Source: Betaproteobacteria bacterium
GTDB lineage: Bacteria; Pseudomonadota; Gammaproteobacteria; Burkholderiales; Burkholderiaceae
Direction: 5' to 3'
Assembly: GCA_013205155.1 (NCBI GenBank)
Contig: JABMMT010000353.1
Span: forward strand, 1-9,982
DNA: 9,982 nt
In this document: in pieces, positions 1 through 6,365 of the stretch
Position numbering within the stretch: the first letter of the stretch is position 1
How the letters are laid out: each line of letters begins with the position of its first letter
The notes under the pieces: generated by a model
Database searches by the model: none
Seen by the model: the letters and a program-made list of their open reading frames with translations, nothing else
What the model was told of the DNA's origin: nothing
Translations under genes and position numbers: made by a program

Positions 1-432
1 ATAAGATAAGTACTTTCCTGATAGCACTACCTGGACACGATCCCCTTTAGGGTCTGGCTCACGCTGAATATCCATTGAGAAGTCAATCGCACTCATAATG
101 CCATCGCCAAATTCTTCATGAATCAACTCTTTAATGGTTGTTCCATATACGCTCACAATTTCATACCAGCGATAGATTAAGGGGTCGGTTGGCACGGCTG
201 TCGGCAATGAGCCTTTATAAGGAACGATTTGCAACCAGGCCATTTCTTCATCGGTTAAATTAAATAGCTTCCCAGCAGCTTCAGCTTGCGCTTTGGTAAA
301 GGTCATTTGACCTAAACAACCTGCTGTTACCCACTCCTTTGACTCACCAATGGCCTTAGCAATATCACTCCACTTCATGCCATTACGTACTTTTGCTTCA
401 ATAATTTTTTGTGTAACAACTGAACGATCCAT
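1..432 (-). CDS. cynS: Cyanase (cyanate hydratase), 3' end cut by window edge
   Basis: Cyanase converts cyanate plus bicarbonate to ammonia and CO2, via carbamate, in the cytoplasm. Seen: 144 codons are open from the ATG at 432 to the left edge; E. coli cyanase has 156 residues, so only about the last dozen are missing. The N-terminal half reads as the helix-turn-helix-like cyanase domain (KWSDIAKAIG, SKEWVTAGCLGQM). The C-terminal catalytic domain carries YRWYEIVSVYGTTIKELIHE and FGDGIMSAIDF. The three catalytic residues known from E. coli (Arg96, Glu99, Ser122) align with R88, E91 and S114 with identical spacing, so the enzyme should be active. The start is supported by an AGGAG ribosome site a few bases upstream, in the 28-bp gap after cynD. 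As the last gene of the cyn operon it identifies the transporter upstream as probably cyanate-specific. Very sure of the family. Confidence 0.96.
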   Translation of the reverse strand, partial: MDRSVVTQKIIEAKVRNGMKWSDIAKAIGESKEWVTAGCLGQMTFTKAQAEAAGKLFNLTDEEMAWLQIVPYKGSLPTAVPTDPLIYRWYEIVSVYGTTIKELIHEEFGDGIMSAIDFSMDIQREPDPKGDRVQVVLSGKYLSY

Positions 433-460
433 CTTTTTCTCCTGAGTGTTATGTTTCAAT

Positions 461-1327
461 TTATTGGGTAACTGGGGTTTGTAGCCCTGGGCATACTAAT
501 ATTGGCTGATAGCCCTCTAACCCTCCAATTGAACCTTTGGCTTGCAAATCCTTTGAGCGATTCACTAAAAAATCAACCAAATGATTTCGCATCGGGTAAT
601 ACATCGGATCATGATGCAAACTTGCACGCTTTCGATTCTTAGGTAAAGTATTGATAACAATTTCAGCAATACGTGCATTTGGCCCATTACTCATTAGCAT
701 AATTTTATCTGCCAATAAAACTGCCTCATCCACATCATGAGTAATCATAAAAACAGTTTGTTGAGTTTCACTGCAAATTTTCAACAACTCGTCCTGAATG
801 ACTCCTCTTGTGAGGGCATCAAGAGCTCCAAAAGGCTCATCTAGTAATAACATTTTTGGTTCGATTGCAAAGGCCCTCGCAATACCTACCCTTTGTTTCA
901 TACCACCAGAAAGCTCAGATGGTTTCTTATTTTCCGCATTAACCAAACCAACCATAGCTAAATATTTTTTAGAATGCTCTTTAATTCTTTCCTTAGACCA
1001 ATCTGGAAATTTAGACTTCACAGCAAAAGCAACGTTCTGCAATGTGGTCATCCAAGGCATTAAGGCATGCCCCTGAAATACCACTCCCCGATCTAAACTG
1101 GGACCCTTAATTTCACGACCAGTCATATAGGCATAGCCACCAGTAGCATCTTCAAGGCCGGCTAAAACATTCAGAATAGTGGTCTTGCCACATCCAGAAT
1201 GTCCAATAATGCAAACAAACTCACCTTTCTCAATCTCAAAATTAATACCTTCAAACACTGGTGGCGCATCAAGATTAAACGACTTACTGAGATTCTCTAC
1301 TTTTAAGAATGTATTTTCAGTCTGCAT
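461..1327 (-). CDS. cynD: ABC transporter ATP-binding protein, nitrate/cyanate type (NrtD/CynD)
   Basis: Cytoplasmic ATPase that powers the cyanate (or nitrate) importer. Seen, numbering from the ATG at 1327 (288 aa): Walker A GHSGCGKTT at 42-50, Q-loop Gln85, signature LSGGMKQ at 139-145, Walker B MLLLDE at 159-164, H-loop His197 in THDVDEA. All catalytic motifs are intact. A C-terminal tail after the ATPase core (about 215-288) is like that of NrtD/SsuB-group proteins; it lacks the extra binding-protein domain of cyanobacterial NrtC. The frame is open nine codons further upstream (to 1354), but the start at 1327 is preferred because MQTENTFLKVENLSKSF matches family N-termini. It overlaps the end of the permease gene by 11 bases (the permease TGA is at 1319-1317), which suggests translational coupling. 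Cyanate rather than nitrate is inferred from the adjacent cyanase. Confidence 0.92.
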   Translation of the reverse strand: MQTENTFLKVENLSKSFNLDAPPVFEGINFEIEKGEFVCIIGHSGCGKTTILNVLAGLEDATGGYAYMTGREIKGPSLDRGVVFQGHALMPWMTTLQNVAFAVKSKFPDWSKERIKEHSKKYLAMVGLVNAENKKPSELSGGMKQRVGIARAFAIEPKMLLLDEPFGALDALTRGVIQDELLKICSETQQTVFMITHDVDEAVLLADKIMLMSNGPNARIAEIVINTLPKNRKRASLHHDPMYYPMRNHLVDFLVNRSKDLQAKGSIGGLEGYQPILVCPGLQTPVTQ

Positions 1328-2180
1328 AGGAAACCGCCTTTTGTAATTTAGCAAATGCCGTATCGAGCAACATGCCTACAAAACCAATCATGACAATTGC
1401 AAAAATCACACTAGATATAGCCAAATTATTCCATTCGTTCCAGAGAAAATAACCAATCCCTGTTCCACCAACTAGCATTTCCGCTGCCACAATGACTAGC
1501 CAAGCGATGCCCATTGAGATGCGCATACCAGTCAAAATGGTTGGCGCTGCTGCTGGCAAAATTACTAGGAACGCCTTACGCAAGGGCGAGACCTCCAGCG
1601 TCTTCGTAACATTCAAAAGTTCCTTACGAACGTTAGCAACCCCAAAAGCAGTATTCAATAACATCGGCCACACTGAGCAGATGAAGATCACAAAAATGCC
1701 TGAGATTGAAGAATCCTTAATCGTATAAAGTGCAATAGGCATCCATGCTAATGGTGATATAGGCTTTAGTATCTGAATGAAGGGGTTAAATGCTTCATAA
1801 GCTAATGGGGACATACCAATCAAGAACCCAAAAGGAATAGCTACCAACATCGCTAACAAAAATCCCAAGCCAACACGCGCTAATGAATATGCCAACTGAA
1901 TCCCAACACCTTTATCATTTGGACCATTGTCATAAAAGGGATGCGAAAGTTGTTTATAGAAAGTCTCTCCCATTTGAGTGAGTGAAGGAAATCCAGATTT
2001 TTGTGCCGTCTCACCACTGCTACTTTGACCCATTAGCGCTTGGTATTCGCTAGATCCAGAGGCAGTTACTGGGTTAACAACTACTTTTGGCACTGTAGAG
2101 ATATGCCAAATTAATAAAGCCGTGAGTAAGATCAGTAGCGAAAGGATTGCGCCTTTCGCTTTTACAGATAATTTTTTCAT
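1317..2180 (-). CDS. cynB: ABC transporter permease, nitrate/cyanate type (NrtB/CynB)
   Basis: Inner-membrane channel subunit of the importer; 287 aa, normal for the NrtB/SsuC group. Seen: an N-terminal membrane helix at about 10-28, then a long hydrophilic stretch (about 30-95, rich in S, G, Q and P) predicted to be periplasmic. The conserved BPD_transp_1 core follows, with hydrophobic segments near 98-125, 140-155, 160-180, 222-240 and 255-275. The cytoplasmic EAA-like loop is at about 192-215 (TLEVSPLRKAFLVILPAAAP), where the ATPase docks. The gene begins 12 bp after the binding-protein stop; the ribosome site is weak (purine-rich AAGAAAGA), as for a coupled internal gene. The end overlaps cynD. 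The cyanate assignment is inferred from the neighbouring cyanase. Confidence 0.91.
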   Translation of the reverse strand: MKKLSVKAKGAILSLLILLTALLIWHISTVPKVVVNPVTASGSSEYQALMGQSSSGETAQKSGFPSLTQMGETFYKQLSHPFYDNGPNDKGVGIQLAYSLARVGLGFLLAMLVAIPFGFLIGMSPLAYEAFNPFIQILKPISPLAWMPIALYTIKDSSISGIFVIFICSVWPMLLNTAFGVANVRKELLNVTKTLEVSPLRKAFLVILPAAAPTILTGMRISMGIAWLVIVAAEMLVGGTGIGYFLWNEWNNLAISSVIFAIVMIGFVGMLLDTAFAKLQKAVSYAD

Positions 2181-2192
2181 AAACGATCTTTC

Positions 2193-3566
2193 TTAAGCTT
2201 TGCTTCCAGGAAAAGACTTCAGGTAAGCAACAGGCTGACTAGGATCAAATTCTTTGCCCATGATCTTGTCCTTTTTATAGCCCGCCTTAGCCAAGGGTGG
2301 AACAGCAATTCCTGTCTCACCCATATATTTCTTAGCATCAGTCAAGAGAAATACTTTCTCAGACATATCTTTGTAGTTCACATCTCCCTTTACATAACCC
2401 CAACGTTGCATTTGGGTCAACATCCAAGTGGCCATGGAATACCAAGGAATCGGATTGAAATCAATCCGATCAGGTACGTTTTGAACGTTACCCAAACCAT
2501 CGGCGAACTTACCTGTCAGAACTTGCATGACGACTGTCTCTGGCTGATTAAGGTAATTAGGAGCAGAAATAACCTTAGCGATCAACGGCCTATTGTTTGG
2601 ATCACGAGCCATCGTAGAAGCGTTGAGGACAGCACGATATAGGGCGGCAAATGTATTGGGATTCTTCTTAATAAATTCTTCAGAGGTACCAAACGCACAG
2701 CATGGATGTCCATCCCAAATATCCTTAGTCAGGAGATGAATAAAGCCCACTTCATCGTAGACTGCACGCTGATTAAATGGATCAGGGCCCAAGAAACCAT
2801 CAATATTGCCAGCACGTAAGTTGGCAACCATTTCTGGTGGAGGTGTTACACGAATCTGAATATCCTTATCTGGATCTAAGCCTGCATTTGCTAGGTAGTA
2901 GCGCAATAAGAAGTTATGCATGGAATACTCAAATGGAACAGCAAACTTCATACCCTTCCAGTTTTTAGGATCGCGATTGTCTTTATGCTTATTGGCTAGG
3001 GTAATTGCTTGACCATTGACGTTTTGAATAGTTGCTACACGCATTTGACTAGGATCAGATCCCAAGCCCATCGACATTGATAGCGGCATAGGCGAAAGGA
3101 AATGAGATGCATCATGTTCTTTGTTTAGCATCTTGTCCCGAATCAAGGCCCAACCGGCAGTCTTATTCAAAGTGACATTTAGACCCTGCTTCTTATAAAA
3201 GCCCAGGGGGTCTGACATGATTAGTGGAGTTGCACAGGTAATCGCAATAAAACCAATCTTCAAATCCGGCTTTTCCAATGGCGCCTTTTCTTGCGCCATC
3301 GCTTGCAAAGAGCCAATCGGCAAGAAGCCAGATAATGCGCTCATTGCACCACCAGTACCAACCGCCTTCAAAAATGCACGTCTACGATCTTCTTGAGGAA
3401 ACAATGCCTTCACTAAACTGGCCTCTACAAAATCGGCACTCATTTTTTCTTCATCAATCTTTGCCGATAGGTCAAGCACATGATCTGCATCAGATGCATG
3501 GCGACCACAGCTACAGCGGCTACTAAATAAAGGTCTATCAGGATCAAAAGGGCGATATGAATTCAT
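2193..3566 (-). CDS. cynA: Tat-exported nitrate/cyanate-binding protein (NrtA/CmpA family)
   Basis: Extracytoplasmic substrate-binding subunit of the importer. Seen, from the ATG at 3566 (457 aa): a cytoplasmic N-terminal extension of about 58 residues holding CSCGRHASDADH (C18, C20, H23, H29). Next is a twin-arginine motif RRAFLK at 62-67, a hydrophobic stretch, and a likely cleavage site AMA/Q near residue 91. The mature part reads as an NrtA-like two-lobed fold: KIGFIAITCATPLIMSDPLGF, then IDGFLGPDPFNQRAVYD and WDGHPCCAFGTSEEF, which are typical of NrtA/CynA. The frame is open 22 codons further upstream, but the ATG at 3566 has a GGAG ribosome site about 8 bp before it. First gene of cynA-cynB-cynD-cynS. 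Nitrate as an alternative substrate cannot be excluded from sequence; cyanate is inferred from cynS. Confidence 0.9.
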   Translation of the reverse strand: MNSYRPFDPDRPLFSSRCSCGRHASDADHVLDLSAKIDEEKMSADFVEASLVKALFPQEDRRRAFLKAVGTGGAMSALSGFLPIGSLQAMAQEKAPLEKPDLKIGFIAITCATPLIMSDPLGFYKKQGLNVTLNKTAGWALIRDKMLNKEHDASHFLSPMPLSMSMGLGSDPSQMRVATIQNVNGQAITLANKHKDNRDPKNWKGMKFAVPFEYSMHNFLLRYYLANAGLDPDKDIQIRVTPPPEMVANLRAGNIDGFLGPDPFNQRAVYDEVGFIHLLTKDIWDGHPCCAFGTSEEFIKKNPNTFAALYRAVLNASTMARDPNNRPLIAKVISAPNYLNQPETVVMQVLTGKFADGLGNVQNVPDRIDFNPIPWYSMATWMLTQMQRWGYVKGDVNYKDMSEKVFLLTDAKKYMGETGIAVPPLAKAGYKKDKIMGKEFDPSQPVAYLKSFPGSKA

Positions 3567-3602
3567 TTGTATCTCCAAGTGGTTTTTAGTAATTCGATTC
3601 AA

Positions 3603-3632
3603 ATTAAAAAATCTATGTCCTATTGTTATCAA
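3603..3632 (-). promoter_or_regulatory. Putative sigma70 promoter of the cyn operon
   Basis: On the minus strand TTGATA (3632-3627, 5 of 6 to the -35 consensus) is followed after 18 bp by TTTAAT (3608-3603, 5 of 6 to the -10 consensus). Transcription would start near 3596, giving a leader of about 30 nt before the cynA ATG. Spacing and matches are acceptable, but the region is AT-rich, so chance matches are easy. A sigma54 alternative lacks the full -24 GG. Confidence 0.4.
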
Positions 3633-3658
3633 GTTAGCAAGGGCAGTTCTTCAGTGAA

Positions 3659-3698
3659 TGCACCAAATCCTACCGAGTAGGTTTTCTGTGCACCAAAT
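3659..3698. promoter_or_regulatory. Tandem TGCACCAAAT sites flanking an inverted repeat; possible NtrC-type operator
   Basis: TGCACCAAAT occurs at 3659-3668 and again at 3689-3698, exactly 30 bp apart (about three helical turns). Between them lies AAATCCTAC-CGA-GTAGGTTTT (3666-3686), an inverted repeat with nine-base arms and one mismatch. TGCACCA is the left half of the NtrC palindrome TGCACCA-N3-TGGTGCA. The copy at 3689 has a partial right half (AAGTGAA, 4 of 7); the copy at 3659 has essentially none. They sit about 60-105 bp upstream of the putative cynA start point, a typical activator position. Nitrogen control of cyanate use is plausible biologically, but the regulator is inferred. Confidence 0.42.
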
Positions 3699-3901
3699 AA
3701 GTGAATATCAATTTTTAATGTCGAAAATGATGAAAACCTGTTTTAAGGAGACTTAATGCGGAATCTGAGCTGAATAAGATCCTCTAAAGTTGCCCCAAAA
3801 TAGTGCGCAATTGAATTCTTAAGCCTCTGTGACTATCGAACCAATGGGTAAGCTTGACTATCAATAGCTCCACAACGAAAACAGAAGGCATTGGCAAAAT
3901 C

Positions 3902-4369
3902 ATGGAACAAAAACTACCGCTACCTCCCTTTACTAAGGAGACGGCCATTCAAAAGATTCGTATGGCTGAAGATGCTTGGAATACGCGTGATCCAGAAAAA
4001 GTTTCTTTGGTTTATACCGAAGATACGATTTGGCGTAACCGCTCTGAATTTCCCAGGGGGCGTGAACAAGTCAAAGAGTTTCTTCGCCGTAAGTGGGTAA
4101 AAGAACTTGATTACAGACTCATTAAAGAACTATGGGCTTTTACAGATCATCGCATTGCCGTTCGCTTTGCCTATGAGTGTCATGATGACTCAGGCAACTG
4201 GACCCGAAGTTTTGGAAATGAAAATTGGGAGTTCAATGACAATGGTTTTATGATGCGTCGCTTTGCTAGCATCAATGATTTGCCAATTAAAGAGTCAGAT
4301 CGAAAATTCTTTTGGCCTCTGGGTAGAAGACCAGATGATCATCCCCTTCTAAGTGACTTTGGTTTTTAA
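3902..4369 (+). CDS. DUF1348 / nuclear transport factor 2 (NTF2)-like family protein
   Basis: A 155-aa cytoplasmic protein with no signal peptide or membrane segment. Seen: an N-terminal LPPFTKETAIQKIRMAEDAW, then TRDPEKVSLVYTEDTIWRNR, which is typical of the NTF2/SnoaL cone-shaped fold. It is followed by the strongly conserved DUF1348 stretches RKWVKELDYRLIKELWAF, HDDSGNW, FGNENWEF and the C-terminal WPLGRRPDDHPLLSDFG. Length agrees with the family (about 150-160 aa). The frame is open upstream to a TTG at 3854, but the ATG at 3902 starts where family members usually begin. Its ribosome site is poor (AAGG about 13 bp upstream). The biochemical function of the family is unknown to me; the fold often forms small-molecule pockets. 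It diverges from cynA, which could mean shared control, but a role in cyanate use is not shown. Confidence 0.87.
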   Translation: MEQKLPLPPFTKETAIQKIRMAEDAWNTRDPEKVSLVYTEDTIWRNRSEFPRGREQVKEFLRRKWVKELDYRLIKELWAFTDHRIAVRFAYECHDDSGNWTRSFGNENWEFNDNGFMMRRFASINDLPIKESDRKFFWPLGRRPDDHPLLSDFGF

Positions 4370-4398
4370 TATATCAAGCTAAGCACCCTAAACCTTAA

Positions 4399-4935
4399 TT
4401 ACTTATCCCAAAGGCTCCATTCTAGAGATGGGGGTGAAGCTTGAGTCCAAGAGACAGGATATTTTATAGAGCCCACTCCTAGTCGACTCCAAATATAAGC
4501 AACGACAAAGATAATGGTGACGCCAGATAAGACCGATATTCCCAAATGGATAAAGTCAGCATGTCCATGGATCATGATCAGCGGGTTTGCTCCAGCAGGG
4601 GGATGGACACATCGCACTATTAATAAGACAGCAATCGTCACCACTACCGCAAGCACATAAACCCAAAAAGCATCTCCGAATAATTTGTAGGCAATGATTC
4701 CAATAAGGGCACTAATTAAATGGGCACCAAAGACTGCTCTTGGTTGTGCAGCTGGTGCCGTAGTCATCACAAATAAAAATAAAGCAGTTCCACCTAAGGA
4801 TGCCAACATCAGTGGAGATAAAACGTTCGTTGCCCATAAAGCCAAACTAATGGCTACTGAAGATCCCAGTAAAACCCATAACAAACGCAGAACTAGAATT
4901 TTCAAACGACCTCGTCGTCTTCTATGATTGCCCAA
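4399..4935 (-). CDS. HPP-family integral membrane protein, possible nitrite/anion transporter
   Basis: Small inner-membrane protein of the HPP family. Seen: an Arg-rich N-terminus, then four to five hydrophobic segments (about 12-32, 40-60, 70-90, 90-108, 130-150) and the family signature HPPAGANP at about 111-118, in the usual loop. HPP proteins of cyanobacteria and chloroplasts have been reported to move nitrite; this copy is known only by family. The start is uncertain. The TTG at 4935 gives 178 aa with AGGTGA about 6 bp upstream. A TTG at 4905 gives 168 aa with GAGG 4 bp upstream and overlaps the DUF2452 stop in the four-base string TTGA. Either way it is co-transcribed and probably coupled with that gene. 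Nearness to a cyanate importer suggests a nitrogen theme, but this is inference. Confidence 0.85.
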   Translation of the reverse strand: MGNHRRRRGRLKILVLRLLWVLLGSSVAISLALWATNVLSPLMLASLGGTALFLFVMTTAPAAQPRAVFGAHLISALIGIIAYKLFGDAFWVYVLAVVVTIAVLLIVRCVHPPAGANPLIMIHGHADFIHLGISVLSGVTIIFVVAYIWSRLGVGSIKYPVSWTQASPPSLEWSLWDK

Positions 4936-5333
4936 GTACTATCACCTAATTTTTTGACGGCCATTAAATAATTCCATCCATCTGGAATACCGCAGCTCCA
5001 ATCTTTAGGGCCATTTTGAATCAGTAGATTTGTCTGATTACGCTCATCGTAATAGAGGTGATAAATTTTTCCATGAATAGGGTTAAAACCAAATTTAGCG
5101 CAATGAACCATTTCGGTGGCATCTAATCGAGCTTGTAAAGCTCTTGCTTGCTTCATGAGAACTTCAGCTTGCTCCATGATACGGTCGTATTCTAGTTTGG
5201 CATTCTGTCTTGCGACATTCACTGCCTTATCTTTTTCTTCAACCACCTTAATGGGGGCAAAAACTGGTGCACCAACCTCCATTGGGTATTCAATACCGGC
5301 ATGCCTTGCTGGATCAGTATCTTCTATTCTCAT
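4902..5333 (-). CDS. DUF2452 domain-containing protein
   Basis: A 143-aa soluble protein matching the DUF2452 family, whose function is unknown to me. Seen: after a short polar N-terminus comes a proline-rich segment (EYPMEVGAPVFAPIKV). A long amphipathic helix, possibly a coiled coil, follows at about 35-75 (EYDRIMEQAEVLMKQARAL). Then comes the most conserved part, FGFNPIHGKIYHLYY, and a closing WNYLMAVKKLGDSTWAIIE. No signal peptide, membrane segment or metal motif is seen. The ATG at 5333 has AGGAG about 6 bp upstream, so the start is well supported. Its end overlaps the start of the HPP membrane-protein gene, so the two should be made together. Confidence 0.86.
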   Translation of the reverse strand: MRIEDTDPARHAGIEYPMEVGAPVFAPIKVVEEKDKAVNVARQNAKLEYDRIMEQAEVLMKQARALQARLDATEMVHCAKFGFNPIHGKIYHLYYDERNQTNLLIQNGPKDWSCGIPDGWNYLMAVKKLGDSTWAIIEDDEVV

Positions 5334-5387
5334 CTTGACTCCTAATTCCTTAATAAATAACGTAATCTTTTTTAAAGCCTATGCTTT

Positions 5388-5786
5388 TTAAGCTTTAGTC
5401 TTAACCAGCCATAAAGCTCCTGGTCCAAATACTCTAGAAATTGCATGTCGATTTTTTGCAAAAAAACGGTAGCCCATCTTTAAAATTGGTTGCATTGATT
5501 TTCTAGAAAAAATCCATGCTAATGTTGGTAGATCCGCCCTACGATATGCCTCAGGGAAAACTGTTACACCATTAATCAGGGTGCCATCTGCGTATTGCCC
5601 ATACATGGCAGCTAGAGCCTCTTCGCAGGACACCCCTACTTTCAGAGGATCGTAAGCTTTGGAATTGATGTCCACAAAACCTAATAAGTCTGCCTGATTA
5701 CGGCCTGACAAAAACAGAATCTCTGCCTGACATAAAGGACAAGCACCATCATAAAAAAGGGTTAATTTTTGAAGATTCTGGTCCAT
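5388..5786 (-). CDS. DCC-family (DUF393) thiol-disulfide oxidoreductase-like protein
   Basis: A 132-aa protein of the DCC/DUF393 family, named after its N-terminal Asp-Cys-Cys motif. Seen: LFYDGACPLCQAEILFL at residues 10-26, giving D13 and the C16-x-x-C19 pair in a thioredoxin-like beta1-alpha1 position; then a conserved LLGFVDINS, an INGVTVFPEAY segment, and a C-terminal hydrophobic/basic stretch about 97-125 (MQPILKMGYRFFAKNRHAISRVFG) typical of the family. A redox role is inferred from the CxxC; substrates are unknown. The ATG at 5786 has no recognisable Shine-Dalgarno sequence, but it lies only 12 residues before the motif, as in relatives. It is followed after 54 bp by the DUF2452 gene on the same strand and is divergent to the HNH gene. 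Confidence 0.88.
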   Translation of the reverse strand: MDQNLQKLTLFYDGACPLCQAEILFLSGRNQADLLGFVDINSKAYDPLKVGVSCEEALAAMYGQYADGTLINGVTVFPEAYRRADLPTLAWIFSRKSMQPILKMGYRFFAKNRHAISRVFGPGALWLVKTKA

Positions 5787-5857
5787 TGAGTAATTTTAAG
5801 ACTTATTCAATAAACTAGCTGAGGTCCTATATATATCTAAGAATATGGATATCACAA

Positions 5858-5878
5858 GGAATTCATACTGGAATTCAT
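5858..5878 (+). repeat. Tandem GGAATTCAT repeat just before the HNH gene
   Basis: GGAATTCAT occurs at 5858-5866 and 5870-5878, a 12-bp period, immediately before the HNH start codon at 5882. The second copy supplies a weak GGA ribosome site about 9 bp before the ATG. The core GAATTC is palindromic. It may be chance or an operator; nothing else in the window matches it. Confidence 0.4.
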
Positions 5879-5881
5879 TAA

Positions 5882-6229
5882 ATGATCGGCAAAATTAGGC
5901 AAAAATTGATCTCTCTTGAGCCTGTTTTAACAAAGCAGGATCCTGTTTTGCTATGCCCGATATGTGACAGAGCTATTCCTAGCTCACAAAAGGATGCGCA
6001 TCACCTGATACCAAAGTCCAAAGGTGGTAAAGCTACAGAATACTTACATCGTATTTGCCATAAGCAAATTCATGCATTATTTACGGAAACAGAATTAGCA
6101 AATCAACTCAATCATGCTGCCATTCTCAGGGGGCATCCTGATATGCAAAAGTTTATTCAGTGGGTGAAAACTAAGCCTGATAGCTTTTATGAAAAAACAC
6201 GCAAAAGTAGTCGCTTAAAAAGTTCTTAA
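5882..6229 (+). CDS. Small stand-alone HNH-domain protein (putative endonuclease)
   Basis: A 115-aa protein consisting of little more than an HNH (beta-beta-alpha-metal) nuclease domain. Seen: a first zinc-type pair CPIC (C25, C28), the catalytic-type DAHHLIPKSKGGK with H40-H41, then LHRICHKQIHALF with C59, H60 and H64, and a basic C-terminal tail (FYEKTRKSSRLKSS). All expected metal and catalytic positions are present. No partner methyltransferase, intron, intein or phage gene adjoins it, so it is not obviously a restriction, homing or packaging enzyme. Similar stand-alone short HNH proteins occur as chromosomal housekeeping-like genes in proteobacteria. The ATG at 5882 is the first in frame, with a weak ribosome site. 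Nuclease activity is inferred from motifs only. Confidence 0.86.
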   Translation: MIGKIRQKLISLEPVLTKQDPVLLCPICDRAIPSSQKDAHHLIPKSKGGKATEYLHRICHKQIHALFTETELANQLNHAAILRGHPDMQKFIQWVKTKPDSFYEKTRKSSRLKSS

Positions 6230-6233
6230 GCGA
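6211..6233 (+). terminator. Hairpin overlapping the HNH stop codon
   Basis: TCGCTTAA (6211-6218) and TTAAGCGA (6226-6233) form a perfect eight-base stem with a seven-base loop. The second arm contains the TAA stop of the HNH gene. No T-run follows on the plus strand, so it may be an RNA 3'-end stabiliser or a weak terminator rather than a classical one. Confidence 0.4.
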
Positions 6234-6237
6234 AAGA

Positions 6238-6274
6238 TTACCTCTGATCGTAATCCTGACTTTTTCAGAGGTGA
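6238..6274. terminator. Second hairpin between convergent HNH and Bug-protein genes
   Basis: ACCTCTGA (6240-6247) pairs perfectly with TCAGAGGT (6265-6272); with one G-T pair the stem extends to ten bases (6238-6274). The 17-base loop is long. TAGTTTT follows on the plus strand and a weaker AATCTTT on the minus strand. Placed between convergent genes, it may serve both directions, though it is not strong. Confidence 0.42.
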
Positions 6275-6365
6275 TAGTTTTGCAGCTTTCTTGCCACCGT
6301 CCTAGTAACAATTCCTAGTCTTTTTATGTTCATGATGGTCTTAATCTTGTCTCTATTGAATATTT

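Larger units (their letters stand above)
3567..3901. promoter_or_regulatory. 335-bp divergent intergenic region between cynA and the DUF1348 gene
   Basis: No gene was found here. It separates minus-strand cynA from the plus-strand DUF1348 gene and should hold both promoters. The cynA side contains a sigma70-like promoter and a pair of TGCACCAAAT repeats flanking an inverted repeat (separate entries). The middle has a strong ribosome site before a five-codon reading frame at 3756-3773. The DUF1348 side (about 3780-3901) shows only weak promoter-like hexamers, for example TTGAAT at 3811-3816, and I cannot assign one. Confidence 0.6.

Noticed and set aside
1325..1354. Longer N-terminus for the CynD ATPase starting at 1354
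   Set aside because: The extra nine codons lie inside the permease gene, do not resemble family N-termini, and the ATG at 1327 gives the normal protein.
3635..3652. Sigma54-like promoter before cynA on the minus strand (AAGAACTGCCCTTGCT)
   Set aside because: The -12 TTGC is present with correct spacing, but the -24 element reads AG instead of GG and the preceding T is missing. The sigma70-like pair downstream fits better.
5340..5390. Possible terminator between the DCC and DUF2452 genes (AAAGC-CTAT-GCTTT)
   Set aside because: The stem is only five bases and AT-rich; it is too weak to call, and the two genes may well be co-transcribed.
6298..6321. Repeated TCCTAGT-like words near 6300-6320
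   Set aside because: Only six to seven bases, imperfect, and expected by chance in an AT-rich spacer.
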